From Providencia vermicola (GTDB lineage Bacteria > Pseudomonadota > Gammaproteobacteria > Enterobacterales > Enterobacteriaceae), in NCBI RefSeq assembly GCF_020381325.1, contig NZ_JAGSPI010000011.1, positions 1 to 64,000 of the forward strand: DNA of 64,000 nucleotides, given 5' to 3'. The notes under the pieces are model-generated. The model saw nothing but the letters and a program-made list of their open reading frames with translations, did not search any database and was not told where the DNA came from. A program made the translations under genes and the position numbers. Position 1 is the first letter of the stretch, and every line of letters begins with the position of its first letter. Below, one piece after another: positions 28,326-37,683 of this stretch.

Positions 28326-28417
28326 GCTTAAGTGTCAATTAAAGGTGTTTTTTTGATTGCCGAGATAAATATTTACCTTTAGTTATCAACTTAACACTTA
28401 AGCTATCTCAGCTTAAG
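28326..28417. repeat. Three CTTAAG half-sites forming inverted repeats
   Basis: GCTTAAGTGT (28326-28335) is repeated as its exact complement ACACTTAAGC (28394-28403), and a third copy GCTTAAG (28411-28417) forms a 7-bp hairpin with CTTAAGC at 28397-28403. A run of seven T follows soon after on the plus strand (around 28424). These lie in the 480-base space between the CoA-ligase gene and yghU, which holds no gene I can support. They may be operator sites, or the hairpin and T run a weak plus-strand terminator. Confidence 0.4.
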
Positions 28418-28658
28418 GGAGATTTTTTTACTGACTCGTTGTGCGCATTAACAATATCAGCATAATTTTATCAGTCAGATTTTATGCAAAAAAACATTCT
28501 GTTTAAAGATGGAGTTCATGCACGCTGCGCGGTTCACAACCTGATCACACCCAAGAATCGATAAAAAAGCTGGCGAATTGGCAATGGCTTGCTACAGTGG
28601 AACCATTAACAATGGGATTATTGAATCAAATTCTTCGAAATAATTAAGGAGATGCTCA

Positions 28659-29498
28659 ATGGCAGACACACCGTATATTCCACCCAAAGTATGGCAATGG
28701 CAGCAAGGCAATGGCGGCAAATTTGCCAATATTAACCGCCCTGTTTCTGGTGCTACACACGAAAAAGAGCTTCCAATTGGTAAGCACCCACTACAGCTCT
28801 ATTCGCTGGGCACGCCTAACGGGCAAAAAGTGACAATTATGCTCGAGGAGTTATTAGCTCTGGGCATAAAAGAGGCAGAATATGATGCCTGGTTAATTAA
28901 TATTGGTGAAGGTGACCAATTTGGTTCTGGATTTGTGGATATCAACCCGAACTCAAAAATCCCTGCATTGGTCGATAGAAGTGGTAAAGAGCCTATCCGC
29001 GTGTTCGAGTCAGGTTCAATTCTTACCTATTTGGCGGAAAAATTTTCTGCCTTTTTACCTACCACACAGCCTGAACGCGCCGAAACATTATCGTGGTTAT
29101 TTTGGCAGATGGGCTCTGCCCCCTTTGCAGGAGGCGGTTTCGGTCATTTTTACGCCTATGCCCCTGAAAAATACGAATACCCAATCAATCGATTTGCCAT
29201 GGAAACCAAGCGCCAACTCGATGTGCTCGATAAGCGTTTAGCAAATAATAAATACGTGGCAGGTGATAATTACACGATCGCTGATATCGCCATTTGGCCG
29301 TGGTATGGCGCCTTAGTCAAAGGCTGGCTGTATGATGCCGCCGAATTTTTATCGGTGCATGAATACAAGAATGTCATTCGCTGGGCAGATGAAGTTTATG
29401 CACGCCCTGCAGTACAACGCGGCCGCCGCGTCAATCGCTTACAAGGCGACCCCGCACAGCAAGTACGCGAACGCCACGATGCGAGTGATATTAACTAA
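28659..29498 (+). CDS. yghU: Glutathione S-transferase-family disulfide reductase YghU
   Basis: A 279-residue Nu-class glutathione transferase, close in length to E. coli YghU (288). It has a long N-terminal extension, a thioredoxin-like domain (LQLYSLGTPNGQKVTIMLEE, then NPNSKIPALVD and FESGSILTYLAEK) and a helical C-terminal domain (YTIADIAIWPWYG). Family members bind two glutathiones and reduce organic disulfides or hydroperoxides rather than catalyse classic conjugation. AAGGAG precedes the ATG. It is monocistronic, ending at a hairpin shared with the convergent ABC operon. Confidence 0.93.
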   Translation: MADTPYIPPKVWQWQQGNGGKFANINRPVSGATHEKELPIGKHPLQLYSLGTPNGQKVTIMLEELLALGIKEAEYDAWLINIGEGDQFGSGFVDINPNSKIPALVDRSGKEPIRVFESGSILTYLAEKFSAFLPTTQPERAETLSWLFWQMGSAPFAGGGFGHFYAYAPEKYEYPINRFAMETKRQLDVLDKRLANNKYVAGDNYTIADIAIWPWYGALVKGWLYDAAEFLSVHEYKNVIRWADEVYARPAVQRGRRVNRLQGDPAQQVRERHDASDIN

Positions 29499-29508
29499 CC
29501 AATATAAT

Positions 29509-29531
29509 CAAGGTGGCATGTTGCCACCTTG
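29509..29531. terminator. Bidirectional terminator between yghU and the ABC operon
   Basis: A perfect 10-bp stem CAAGGTGGCA/TGCCACCTTG with a 3-base loop, lying between the convergent stops at 29498 and 29544. T-rich sequence follows on the plus strand (AGTTCTTTC) and weakly on the minus strand. Confidence 0.75.
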
Positions 29532-29543
29532 AGTTCTTTCACA

Positions 29544-31202
29544 TTATTCTCTGCTATACCGCCCCTGCACCCATTGTGCGCATAGCATCAAACTTAAACT
29601 GATCAACACGGCGACGCAGGCCATCGCCATGCCGCTGCCGATGGAGCCTTGCTCAAACTGCCGCCACACAAAGATAGATACTGTCTGCATTCCTGCGGGG
29701 GCGAGTAAAAGTGAGGAAACGAGTTCCCTCGATGCCACGGCAAATACCAACATCATCGCGGCCAATAAGCTTGGCAGCACTAATGGGAACAGCACCAAAC
29801 GCAACGTCGTTATTGCAGATGCCCCATGTACCCTCGCCGCATCCGCTAGACTACCACTAATTTGTGTTAGCGCTGCGCTGCAATACCGCACGGGATATGG
29901 CAACAACAAACAACTGTAAGCGAGCAATAAAATGCCCCAAGTATGGTATGGCGTGACAGGCCAGAAAGGCTGATTCCACGCCAAAATCATCCCTACGGCA
30001 ATCACTATCCCTGGAATGGAAATGGGTAATAAAGACAAGGCATCAATGATAACAGCCCCACGGATACGTTGAGAAACCACCAGCCACGCAGATAAAAACC
30101 CTAAAACCCCCGTTAGTATCGCCGTTGCGCTGGCTAATGACACACTGGTTAATAACGCATCTAGCGCTTCCGCTTGGGAATCAACCAAACCAGAAAAATG
30201 CCTTAAGGTTAAATTATCCCACGCTAAACCGCCTGAGACCGTCGATGAAAATGCAGTACCAAACATTGCCAGTAGCGGCATCCCGACGGCTAAAAAGCCC
30301 ACCACTGCAAATACCCCGACAACAGGCCAACGCCATACCCCAAGAGAACGAGTCACCAACGCCGCAGCTTTCCCTGTCGTCGTCGCCACATTTTTCCCCG
30401 AAACAATAGAACGTTGTAGCGTATAAGCAAAAATCGCCACACTCGCTAAAATCAACGATAACGACGCCGCACCAGGTAAATCAATCGGCCAATCCGCTAA
30501 ACGCTGTTCAATATCTGTTGTTAATACACGAATACCATTTGGTGCGCCTATTGCAGCAGGGATGCCATATTCTTCAATCGCTAAGGTAAACACCAACAAT
30601 AACCCAGCCGCTATTGACGGTAAGGATAACGGAAAAGTAATCCTGAAAAAGGCTTGCCAAGGCGGCGCGCCATGAACTCGAGCCACATCGGCAAGGCGGT
30701 TACCATTTGCCGCCATACTGCGTGAAACGGCAAAGTACAGCACAGGAAATAAATTCAGCGCCATAATTCCCATCATACCACCTAAGGAAAATATCGCGCT
30801 TCCAGGGCTAACACCAAACAGCTGTTGGGAATACCCATTCGGCTGCAATGTCAGCATCCACGATAAGCCTGCAATATAAGGCGGGATCAAAAATGGGATC
30901 AGAAAAAGCAAGTCCCAAACCTTGGCAAACGGCAAATTAAATAAGCCACGTAACGCCCCTAAAGGAATCGCAATCACCGCACTAATGAGTGCAACGCCGA
31001 CGCCGAGCAATAATGTATTTTGTAGTAGCTCGGGTAGCTCTGGCTCATTAATTAAATGAATAATAGGTGCGAACGGTTGGGAAAATAGCCCTTGCCCGAG
31101 TTGTGGAAATAGCGCCTGTAGCACAATAAAGCACAGAGGGATCACCACTAAAACGGCGAGTGCAATAATGATGATTAAAGGGAGAAAACGAATTTTTATC
31201 AT
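29544..31202 (-). CDS. ABC importer permease, duplicated (FbpB/AfuB type)
   Basis: A 552-residue inner-membrane permease built of two binding-protein-dependent transport domains in one chain, each with about six helices and an EAA-like loop (RVHGAPPWQAFFRITFPL near residue 205, ARVHGASAITTLRLVLFPLV in the second half). Such fused permeases belong to the ferric iron, sugar-phosphate and 2-aminoethylphosphonate importers. I start at the ATG at 31202, 11 bases after AGGAG; GTG and TTG codons overlapping or near that site are less likely. It is last in the order ATPase, binding protein, permease. Confidence 0.88.
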   Translation of the reverse strand: MIKIRFLPLIIIIALAVLVVIPLCFIVLQALFPQLGQGLFSQPFAPIIHLINEPELPELLQNTLLLGVGVALISAVIAIPLGALRGLFNLPFAKVWDLLFLIPFLIPPYIAGLSWMLTLQPNGYSQQLFGVSPGSAIFSLGGMMGIMALNLFPVLYFAVSRSMAANGNRLADVARVHGAPPWQAFFRITFPLSLPSIAAGLLLVFTLAIEEYGIPAAIGAPNGIRVLTTDIEQRLADWPIDLPGAASLSLILASVAIFAYTLQRSIVSGKNVATTTGKAAALVTRSLGVWRWPVVGVFAVVGFLAVGMPLLAMFGTAFSSTVSGGLAWDNLTLRHFSGLVDSQAEALDALLTSVSLASATAILTGVLGFLSAWLVVSQRIRGAVIIDALSLLPISIPGIVIAVGMILAWNQPFWPVTPYHTWGILLLAYSCLLLPYPVRYCSAALTQISGSLADAARVHGASAITTLRLVLFPLVLPSLLAAMMLVFAVASRELVSSLLLAPAGMQTVSIFVWRQFEQGSIGSGMAMACVAVLISLSLMLCAQWVQGRYSRE

Positions 31203-31266
31203 TAGAAACAACACTCCTGCTGGGTAAGAAACCTACCCAGCGGTTTGCTAATTATTGCCGAGAAAA

Positions 31267-32247
31267 CTAACGGAACAAGGCACTTAAACGTGAGAGAACA
31301 TCGCTGCGCTCTGCGCTATCAGTTGGGGCTTCTGGCAATAATGTCAGTGTTGAAAAATCAGGGCGTTTCCCCGCAATGTCAGCACGGGCAGGCATCAACC
31401 ATGCATTAGCGACGATCTCTTGGCCCTCTGCAGACAACACATAGTCAATAAACGCTTTCGCTTCATCAGGCTGTTTACTGCTTTTTAAAATCATCATTGG
31501 CCGCGGGGCTATCGCGGTACCGCTACTGGGAAAAATAACTTCAATGGATTCACCATTGGCAATACTGCCATAAGCCACGTAATCCACCGCACCAAATACA
31601 GCGGCCTTCGCTCCTTGTAGTACAGGGGTGAGCGCTTGTGCATTTGGCCCCGAAATCACCATACCATTGGCTTTTAAATCAGCAAAAAGTGACCATGCCG
31701 CCTCTTTTTTGGCATTTTGTAGACCCAAGACTAAATCCAGTGATGCCCCAGATAATGCTGGGTCTGGCATCGTCACTTTGTCCTTAAATACAGGCTGTGC
31801 TAAATCTTGCCAATCCGTTGGTTTTGGCGTGCCACTTTTACTGTTCCACACAATACCGAGAGCTGAAATCCCTTGGGCGACATAATAAGGAGTTTTAAAT
31901 CGCGCAGGCACTTGCTGTGCATTTGGGCTTTCATAGGCCAACAACCAGTTTTTTTGTTGTAAATCAACGGCGGTATCCCATGAAGCAGAAATCAGCACAT
32001 CCGCACGCGGGTTTGCTTGTTCAGCCTCAAGCCTTGCCATCACTTTGCCCGTTGTGGCTTGGAATACATCCACTTTCGTGCCTGTTTGTTTTTCAAACCC
32101 TGCGGCCAGTTGTTTTGCCATCGCGCCAGGCCCCGCGGTATACACCGTAATGGCTTGCGTTGAAACAGAAAACAGTGCACAGGAAAGGCTAAGGCTCATG
32201 GTAATACCCTTTATTGAAAAAACGTGTTTTGCGGTTAACTTTTGCAT
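31267..32247 (-). CDS. Periplasmic substrate-binding protein of ABC importer (AfuA/FbpA-like)
   Basis: A 326-residue secreted binding protein with a signal peptide (cleavage probably after A32, STQA/ITVY). The type II periplasmic fold is clear: TVYTAGPGAMAKQL start, RADVLISASWDTAVDLQQ, and a FIDYVLSAEGQEI C-terminal block. In ferric-binding FbpA proteins a paired tyrosine follows the GxVD segment; here that stretch (residues 219-232) reads FGAVDYVAYGSIAN, without the adjacent tyrosine pair. I therefore do not call it an iron binder: phosphorylated sugars or phosphonates fit this subgroup at least as well. The ligand is unknown. Confidence 0.85.
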   Translation of the reverse strand: MQKLTAKHVFSIKGITMSLSLSCALFSVSTQAITVYTAGPGAMAKQLAAGFEKQTGTKVDVFQATTGKVMARLEAEQANPRADVLISASWDTAVDLQQKNWLLAYESPNAQQVPARFKTPYYVAQGISALGIVWNSKSGTPKPTDWQDLAQPVFKDKVTMPDPALSGASLDLVLGLQNAKKEAAWSLFADLKANGMVISGPNAQALTPVLQGAKAAVFGAVDYVAYGSIANGESIEVIFPSSGTAIAPRPMMILKSSKQPDEAKAFIDYVLSAEGQEIVANAWLMPARADIAGKRPDFSTLTLLPEAPTDSAERSDVLSRLSALFR

Positions 32248-32260
32248 GGGATTTCTCTCT

Positions 32261-33001
32261 TCATAAGGTCGTCAAACGGTCAATTTTGCCATTTCGCATA
32301 TGGGCTATTTGGTGTGCTAACGTATTGGCTTCAGCGGGATCATGAGTGACATACACCGCAGTAATTTCCAATGTCCTCAGCAATTGCGCCATTTCTTCAC
32401 AAAGAGATTGGCGCAGAGCGATATCAAGGTTGGAAAGAGGTTCATCGAATAACAAAATTTCAGGTTCAGCAATAATGGCTCGAGCCAGTGCGACGCGCTG
32501 CTGCTGCCCACCAGACAAATCCGCGGGTTTTCGCTTGGCAAAATCCATTAATCCGACACGCTCAAGGGCTTTAACTACGCGAGCTTCAATCTGTTGGCGG
32601 CCTACCCCCCGCATTCTCAAAGGAAATGCAACATTCTGCGCAACGGTCATATGTGGCCATAAAGCATAATCTTGGAATACCATGCCGAGGTTGCGTTTCT
32701 CTGGGGGGACGAGGTGGTGGGCACTTGCGACGATATTACCCGCAAATTGGATAGTGCCATTGGTGGGCTGCAATAAGCCTGCTAACAGTTTGAGCAAAGT
32801 ACTTTTGCCGCAACCAGATGGCCCAAGTAGTGCTAAAACCGTGCCTTTTTCCACCGTTAAGTCGATGCCATTAAGCACATATTGTTGTGAAAAAGCCTGT
32901 GATAGATTTTGTATTGCGATCATGGGTAAGTCGCTCGCTGTTTGCCTGAAAGGCAAAATAGTCGAGCACTCACTCGATGAAGAGAGAGCCTGTTGCATCA
33001 T
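32261..33001 (-). CDS. ABC importer ATP-binding protein
   Basis: A 246-residue ABC ATPase with Walker A LLGPSGCGKSTLLKLL, signature LSGGQQQRVALARA, Walker B ILLFDEPLSNLD and the switch histidine (VTHDPAEA). It belongs to the Fe3+/spermidine/putrescine group and lacks the long C-terminal regulatory domain of PotA or FbpC. GAGG lies eight bases before the ATG at 33001. It energises uptake through the fused permease, and the binding-protein gene follows 13 bases later. A long N-terminal lead of about 26 residues precedes the ATPase fold. Confidence 0.92.
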   Translation of the reverse strand: MMQQALSSSSECSTILPFRQTASDLPMIAIQNLSQAFSQQYVLNGIDLTVEKGTVLALLGPSGCGKSTLLKLLAGLLQPTNGTIQFAGNIVASAHHLVPPEKRNLGMVFQDYALWPHMTVAQNVAFPLRMRGVGRQQIEARVVKALERVGLMDFAKRKPADLSGGQQQRVALARAIIAEPEILLFDEPLSNLDIALRQSLCEEMAQLLRTLEITAVYVTHDPAEANTLAHQIAHMRNGKIDRLTTL

Positions 33002-33554
33002 CTTGGTATCCTCTTTGGGACTTAATCGTTGCCGATGATGCTACGGTGCCAATACGTCAGATTGATGAAGGTTTTATGAATGGAAAATGACAACCTAATA
33101 AATATGTTATATTTATATATAATAATATTTTAACAAATATAAAACATTCAATTTGATTGAAATCACAATTTTAAATTTATTTTTTAATATGAATATAAAA
33201 ATATATTTTTAATTTTTAAATATCATCTAAAAACAACATTAATTCACTCATTAACGATGCGTGCAATCACATTAAAGCGCCTTTATTGAAAAAAAATCAA
33301 CAATCATCCCCCCTATTGATGAATACTTTTTAAATGGATTCTATTCTTTATTAACTGTTGGTATGCTTGCCACACCATAAAACAAACCAAAAAATCAATT
33401 AATTACAGGTTAATAAAGTAATTTATTCACCAAGGGATTTATTTTCTTTTTTTAGCGAATTAATTCATATCCATAAGATTTAAATTATAGAAATTTTATT
33501 ATTAATTTTTATAGGTACTCCAATTAATTTTAATTAAAATGAGGTTCACCTAAT
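33002..33554. other. AT-rich intergenic region, divergent promoters
   Basis: This 553-base spacer separates the ABC importer and codB-like genes, which point away from each other. It is extremely AT-rich. A TTGATTGAAATCAC sequence at 33153-33166 resembles an FNR box but could be chance in such DNA. I see no RNA gene, riboswitch or small open frame with a convincing ribosome site. Confidence 0.5.
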
Positions 33555-34823
33555 ATGTCAAATAAAGAAAAAGATAATGTTTTATTAGATTCCGAATATG
33601 AACATGTTCCCGTTCCCCTCGAACACCGTAAAAGTTTCGCCTCTGTTTCTGCTGTTTGGTACAGTTTCCCATTAGTCTTAACCAGTGCTGTTATTGGTGG
33701 TGTTGTCACCGCCATGTTAGGGTTTAAAATGGGCGTTACCGCTATTTTAGTGGGTAACTTATTGCTGTGTTTAGTCATTGGGTCTTTAAGTTATTTGGCA
33801 GGTAAAACAGGGGAAAACTTCGCGATCTCCGCGAAAAGAACCTTTGGACAGCGTGGATATATCGCCGTTTCAGGTTTGCTTGCCACTGTTGTTATCGGCT
33901 GGTTTGCATTAATGGTCGGCCTTACGGGTGATACAATGTTCCGCTCATTTGGGCAGGACTTATTACTGATGACGATTTTAGGTGGAGTGCTATATGTTGG
34001 CGCAACCTTCATCGGCATTAAAGCTCTCGCCATTTTGGGGTATATCGCAGCACCAATGTATTTGATTTTAGGGCTAATCTCCGTTTACATTGCGATGAAA
34101 AGTGGCTCTTCAGATATTCTCAATTACCAACCGTTAGCAGGGGCTGGAGCACTCTCTTTTGGTGTTGCGGTTACCATGATTTTCTCTACATTTACAGATT
34201 CAGGCACCATGACGGCTGACTTCACTCGCTGGGCAAAAAACGGCAAACAAGGTTTTCTCGCTGCCTTTACTGCCTTCCCGATTTCCAAATTTTTTGCAGA
34301 AGTGATTGGTGCAATTATTGTGGCGACTGGTGTGGTCATGCACCCAGAAGTCACGGGGGGGGATTTCATCACTATTTTAGCAAATTCAAGTCCGCTGCTT
34401 TCTGTACTCGCGATTATTTTTGTGTTTGTTAACTTAGGCGTTGGCTGTACTCACTGTTTATACAATGGTGCGGTGGGTTGGTCTCATATTACAAAAGGCA
34501 AAATGAGAACTTTAACCATTATTCTGGGGGTTATCGGGATCATCGTTGCTGTAACGGGCATTTGGAATGCATTCCAAACATGGTTGAATTTGCTGGGTTT
34601 AATTGTGCCGCCAATCGCTGCCATTATCATCATGGATCAGTTAGTACTCAAACGTAAAAATAACGAAGCAAAAAATTGGCAGCCCTTAGCGTTCGTTTCT
34701 TGGATACTCGCCTCTGGCATTGCGTTAATCGTGAATGCTTATGCTCCAGAACTCTCCGTTGTCGTTGCTGGGTTAGTTTCTTCCTCTGTTATCTATTTGA
34801 TTGGCCATCAATTTTCGAAATAA
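33555..34823 (+). CDS. Cytosine/purine permease (CodB-like, NCS1 family)
   Basis: A 422-residue, 12-helix NCS1 transporter similar to E. coli CodB, with the helix 1 region SAVWYSFPLVLTSAVIGG and the helix 6 region DFTRWAKNGKQGFLAAF. NCS1 carriers import cytosine, purines, hydantoins or thiamine precursors with H+ or Na+. No cytosine deaminase (codA) or other nucleobase gene is next to it, so the substrate is open. It is a single-gene unit with its own downstream hairpin. Confidence 0.88.
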   Translation: MSNKEKDNVLLDSEYEHVPVPLEHRKSFASVSAVWYSFPLVLTSAVIGGVVTAMLGFKMGVTAILVGNLLLCLVIGSLSYLAGKTGENFAISAKRTFGQRGYIAVSGLLATVVIGWFALMVGLTGDTMFRSFGQDLLLMTILGGVLYVGATFIGIKALAILGYIAAPMYLILGLISVYIAMKSGSSDILNYQPLAGAGALSFGVAVTMIFSTFTDSGTMTADFTRWAKNGKQGFLAAFTAFPISKFFAEVIGAIIVATGVVMHPEVTGGDFITILANSSPLLSVLAIIFVFVNLGVGCTHCLYNGAVGWSHITKGKMRTLTIILGVIGIIVAVTGIWNAFQTWLNLLGLIVPPIAAIIIMDQLVLKRKNNEAKNWQPLAFVSWILASGIALIVNAYAPELSVVVAGLVSSSVIYLIGHQFSK

Positions 34824-34832
34824 TCTTTAATG

Positions 34833-34868
34833 GTTGAGGGGGGATCACTCCCTCAACTTCTTCTATTT
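34833..34868 (+). terminator. Terminator after codB-like gene
   Basis: An 8-10 bp stem (GTTGAGGG/CCCTCAAC, 34833-34840 and 34850-34857, extended by a G-T and a G-C pair) with a short loop, followed by the T-rich TTCTTCTATTTC. It begins about ten bases after the stop codon. Confidence 0.65.
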
Positions 34869-34981
34869 CAACCTTATCCCATAATCCTTATTTTGAATAA
34901 TGAACAAAAATAATAATCCAATGATTATTAACGTTTTTTATTGATTAGACTATTTTCATCTAACTCATCCCTATCTTTTAT

Positions 34982-35010
34982 TTGACATTCATCACATTCC
35001 TGATTACTTT
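34982..35010 (+). promoter_or_regulatory. Sigma70 promoter of metNIQ
   Basis: TTGACA at 34982-34987 and TACTTT at 35005-35010 are 17 bases apart. The inferred transcription start, about 35017, falls just before the MetJ operator, so a bound repressor would block initiation. Confidence 0.7.
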
Positions 35011-35018
35011 AGCAGTAT

Positions 35019-35042
35019 AGACGTCTAGATATCCATTTTTGG
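35019..35042. promoter_or_regulatory. MetJ operator (tandem met boxes)
   Basis: AGACGTCT at 35019-35026 is a perfect consensus met box. The next 8-mers AGATATCC and ATTTTTGG continue in the same register and are progressively weaker. MetJ with S-adenosylmethionine binds such tandem boxes, so metNIQ should be repressed by methionine. Confidence 0.88.
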
Positions 35043-35078
35043 ATCTATGATATAACCAATTCATCCAAGGGGATCAGC

Positions 35079-36077
35079 GTGATAACACTCAAGAATGTCA
35101 GCAAGATCTACAGCCGTAATAAAAAACAGACCGTCGCGGTTGATAACATCAACCTCAATATTGCGGCTGGGGATATTTTTGGCATCATCGGTTATAGCGG
35201 TGCGGGCAAAAGTAGCCTCATTCGCTTGCTAAATCGGTTAGAGGACACCACTAGCGGTGAAATAATTGTTGGGCAACATAATATTACCCACAGTGATGAA
35301 AAAGCAGTTTTAAAAATACGCCAATCTATAGGCATGATTTTTCAGCACTTTAATTTACTGTGGTCACGAACAGTGCGAGAGAACATTGAATTTCCATTGC
35401 AAATTTCAGGGTTCGATAAAAAGAAACGTAAAGCCCGTGTTGATGAATTGATGGCGTTAGTTGAGCTAACCGATAAAGCTGATGAATACCCATCCATGCT
35501 GAGTGGAGGGCAAAAACAACGGGTTGGTATCGCACGCGCCCTTGCCAACAACCCTGATGTTTTATTGTGTGATGAAGCAACATCTGCGCTAGACCCAAAA
35601 ACTACACAAACTATTTTGCAATTATTGGCACGTATTAACCGCGAGCTGAATATCACCATCGTGCTAATTACCCACGAAATGCAGGTCGTCAAAAGTATCT
35701 GCAATAAAGTGGCCGTCATTGATAAAGGCCGTATTGTTGAGGAAGGGTTCGTCAGCCAAGTATTTCATGACCCACAACATGCAATTACACGGCAGTTTTT
35801 ATCACAAAGTGAGGTTGCAACAGATACCCCAGAAGACTTAGAGACAATATTGGCTGATGGCCCGGTTATTCGCGTCGTTTTAGATGAAGAAAAACAGAGC
35901 CATTATTTGCTGTATGACTTAATTTCTCAATTTAACGAGCCGATTAAATTGATTAAAGGGGCGTTTAACCAAGGTACTGGCTTTTTATATCTTCAATTTC
36001 TACCTGAAACTGAAAAATTAACGGATGCCGTTGAGTATCTTAAAAATAAAAGAAATATCGTTGTTGAGGTGATTTAG
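35079..36077 (+). CDS. metN: D/L-methionine ABC transporter ATP-binding protein
   Basis: A 332-residue ABC ATPase: Walker A GYSGAGKSSLIRLLN, signature LSGGQKQRVGIARAL, Walker B VLLCDEATSALD, and a C-terminal NIL domain from about residue 250 that binds methionine and inhibits transport. The start is a GTG at 35079 preceded by AAGGGG. First gene of metNIQ, under a MetJ operator. It powers uptake of methionine through MetI. Confidence 0.96.
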   Translation: MITLKNVSKIYSRNKKQTVAVDNINLNIAAGDIFGIIGYSGAGKSSLIRLLNRLEDTTSGEIIVGQHNITHSDEKAVLKIRQSIGMIFQHFNLLWSRTVRENIEFPLQISGFDKKKRKARVDELMALVELTDKADEYPSMLSGGQKQRVGIARALANNPDVLLCDEATSALDPKTTQTILQLLARINRELNITIVLITHEMQVVKSICNKVAVIDKGRIVEEGFVSQVFHDPQHAITRQFLSQSEVATDTPEDLETILADGPVIRVVLDEEKQSHYLLYDLISQFNEPIKLIKGAFNQGTGFLYLQFLPETEKLTDAVEYLKNKRNIVVEVI

Positions 36078-36079
36078 TC

Positions 36080-36766
36080 GTGGATGAGATACAGCGTTGG
36101 GTTAGTGGCTATTTACCCTATTTAAAATTGCATGTTTTGGGCATTGAAACCCTCAATACTTTATATATGACATTGGTCTCTGGTGCGTTATCGGGCATTT
36201 TGGGAATTTTAATTGGTACCTTTTTATTTTTAACTGCACAAGAAGGTAAAAAAGAGAATATTGCGGTTTACCGTGTGCTTTCTTTTATTGTGAATATCTT
36301 CCGTGCTGTGCCGTTTATTATTTTAATCATTTTATTATTCCCTGTAACCAAATGGATCGTTGGCACTATTTTAGGGGTTAACGCGGCGCTTCCAGCCTTA
36401 GTGATTTCAGCGAGTGCTTTCTATGCAAGGTTAGTGGAAATTGCTTTACGCGAAGTCGATAAAGGGGTTATTGAAGCTAGCCAGTCTATGGGAGCAAAAC
36501 TGCACACCTTGATTTTTAATGTGTTGATACCCGAGTCTTCCCCTGCCTTGATTTCAGGCTTAACGGTTACGCTAATTTCATTAGTCGGAGGCACCGCGGT
36601 TGCTGGTGCAATTGGTGCAGGCGGGTTAGGAAATTTGGCCTATTTAGAAGGCTTCCAACGCAGCCATATGGATGTCGTCTGGGTCGCTACATTAGTGATT
36701 TTAGCTATTGTTTTATGTATTCAAGTGATAGGAGACACCCTAGTTCGGTGGATTGATAAACGTTAA
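36080..36766 (+). CDS. metI: D/L-methionine ABC transporter permease
   Basis: A 228-residue permease with five predicted membrane helices and the EAA loop (EASQSMGAKLHTLIFNVLIPES). It forms the dimeric channel of the MetNI importer. The start is a GTG at 36080, two bases after the metN stop, so translation is probably coupled. The high-identity block FRAVPFIILIILLFPVTKWIVG is typical of MetI. Confidence 0.95.
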   Translation: MDEIQRWVSGYLPYLKLHVLGIETLNTLYMTLVSGALSGILGILIGTFLFLTAQEGKKENIAVYRVLSFIVNIFRAVPFIILIILLFPVTKWIVGTILGVNAALPALVISASAFYARLVEIALREVDKGVIEASQSMGAKLHTLIFNVLIPESSPALISGLTVTLISLVGGTAVAGAIGAGGLGNLAYLEGFQRSHMDVVWVATLVILAIVLCIQVIGDTLVRWIDKR

Positions 36767-36830
36767 TAACATCAACCTAGGCCAATAAATTATTAATTTT
36801 ATCTACACTCAGCTAATTAGGAATAACAGT

Positions 36831-37655
36831 ATGAAATTATCATTATTAACGCGTTTCGGGGCATTATTAATTACCAGTTTAGCACTCACTGCTTGCCAGC
36901 CAGACCAACAAGAAAAAAGCAATAAATTAACAATAGGGGCATCTTCAACACCCCATGCAGAAATATTAGAGTTTGTAAAACCACAGCTTGAAAAAGACGG
37001 AATTAATTTAGATATCCGTGTATTTAATGATTACATTATTCCAAACCAAGCATTGGCTGACAAAGAATTAGATGCGAACTTTTTCCAGCATGTTCCGTAT
37101 TTAAATAAAACATTAGCAGACCACCCCGATTGGAAACTCGTGTCTGTTGGCGCAGTGCATATGCATCCGTACCGCTTTTTCTCGCAAAAGCATAAAAGCT
37201 TGCAAGACTTACCCAATGGGGCCAAAGTACTGAGCAGCAACAATATTTCCCAACACGGTCATATTCTAAAATTGTACCAAGATGAAGGTTTAATTAAATT
37301 ACGCAGTGATATTGACCCGGATGATGCAACCATTGACGATATTGTTGAAAACCCACGTAACTTACAGTTTTTATTTACTTATGATGCACCATTAATGCCG
37401 CAAATTTATAAAAATGGCGAGGCCGATGTTGCCTCTATTGATAGCCATTTTGCGATTAATGCCGGTTTAGATTTAACGAAAGATGTTATTTACAGCGAAC
37501 CTGCGGCTAACAGTAAATTTGCCAATGTGGTGGTAACACGTGAAGATAACCAAAATGACCCACGAATTACGAAGCTGATGGCTGCACTGAAAAGTGATGA
37601 AACGAAGAAATTTATTTTAGATAACTACAAAGGTGAGGCGGTGCCGGTTCCTTAA
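36831..37655 (+). CDS. metQ: Methionine-binding lipoprotein MetQ
   Basis: A 274-residue NlpA-family lipoprotein. The signal ends in the lipobox LTAC with the acylated cysteine at C22. The mature part carries the methionine-binding fold (IGASSTPHAEILEFVKPQL; DANFFQHVPYL). It is anchored to the inner membrane and hands methionine to MetNI. The gene follows metI by 64 bases and ends at a strong terminator. Confidence 0.96.
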   Translation: MKLSLLTRFGALLITSLALTACQPDQQEKSNKLTIGASSTPHAEILEFVKPQLEKDGINLDIRVFNDYIIPNQALADKELDANFFQHVPYLNKTLADHPDWKLVSVGAVHMHPYRFFSQKHKSLQDLPNGAKVLSSNNISQHGHILKLYQDEGLIKLRSDIDPDDATIDDIVENPRNLQFLFTYDAPLMPQIYKNGEADVASIDSHFAINAGLDLTKDVIYSEPAANSKFANVVVTREDNQNDPRITKLMAALKSDETKKFILDNYKGEAVPVP

Positions 37656-37683
37656 GTCATCTATCACATAGTTATCTGAATTT

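Noticed and set aside
28576-28592. Sigma54 promoter TTGGCAATGGCTTGCT before yghU
   Set aside because: GG and GC are nine bases apart rather than ten, and no activator or nitrogen/formate context supports it.
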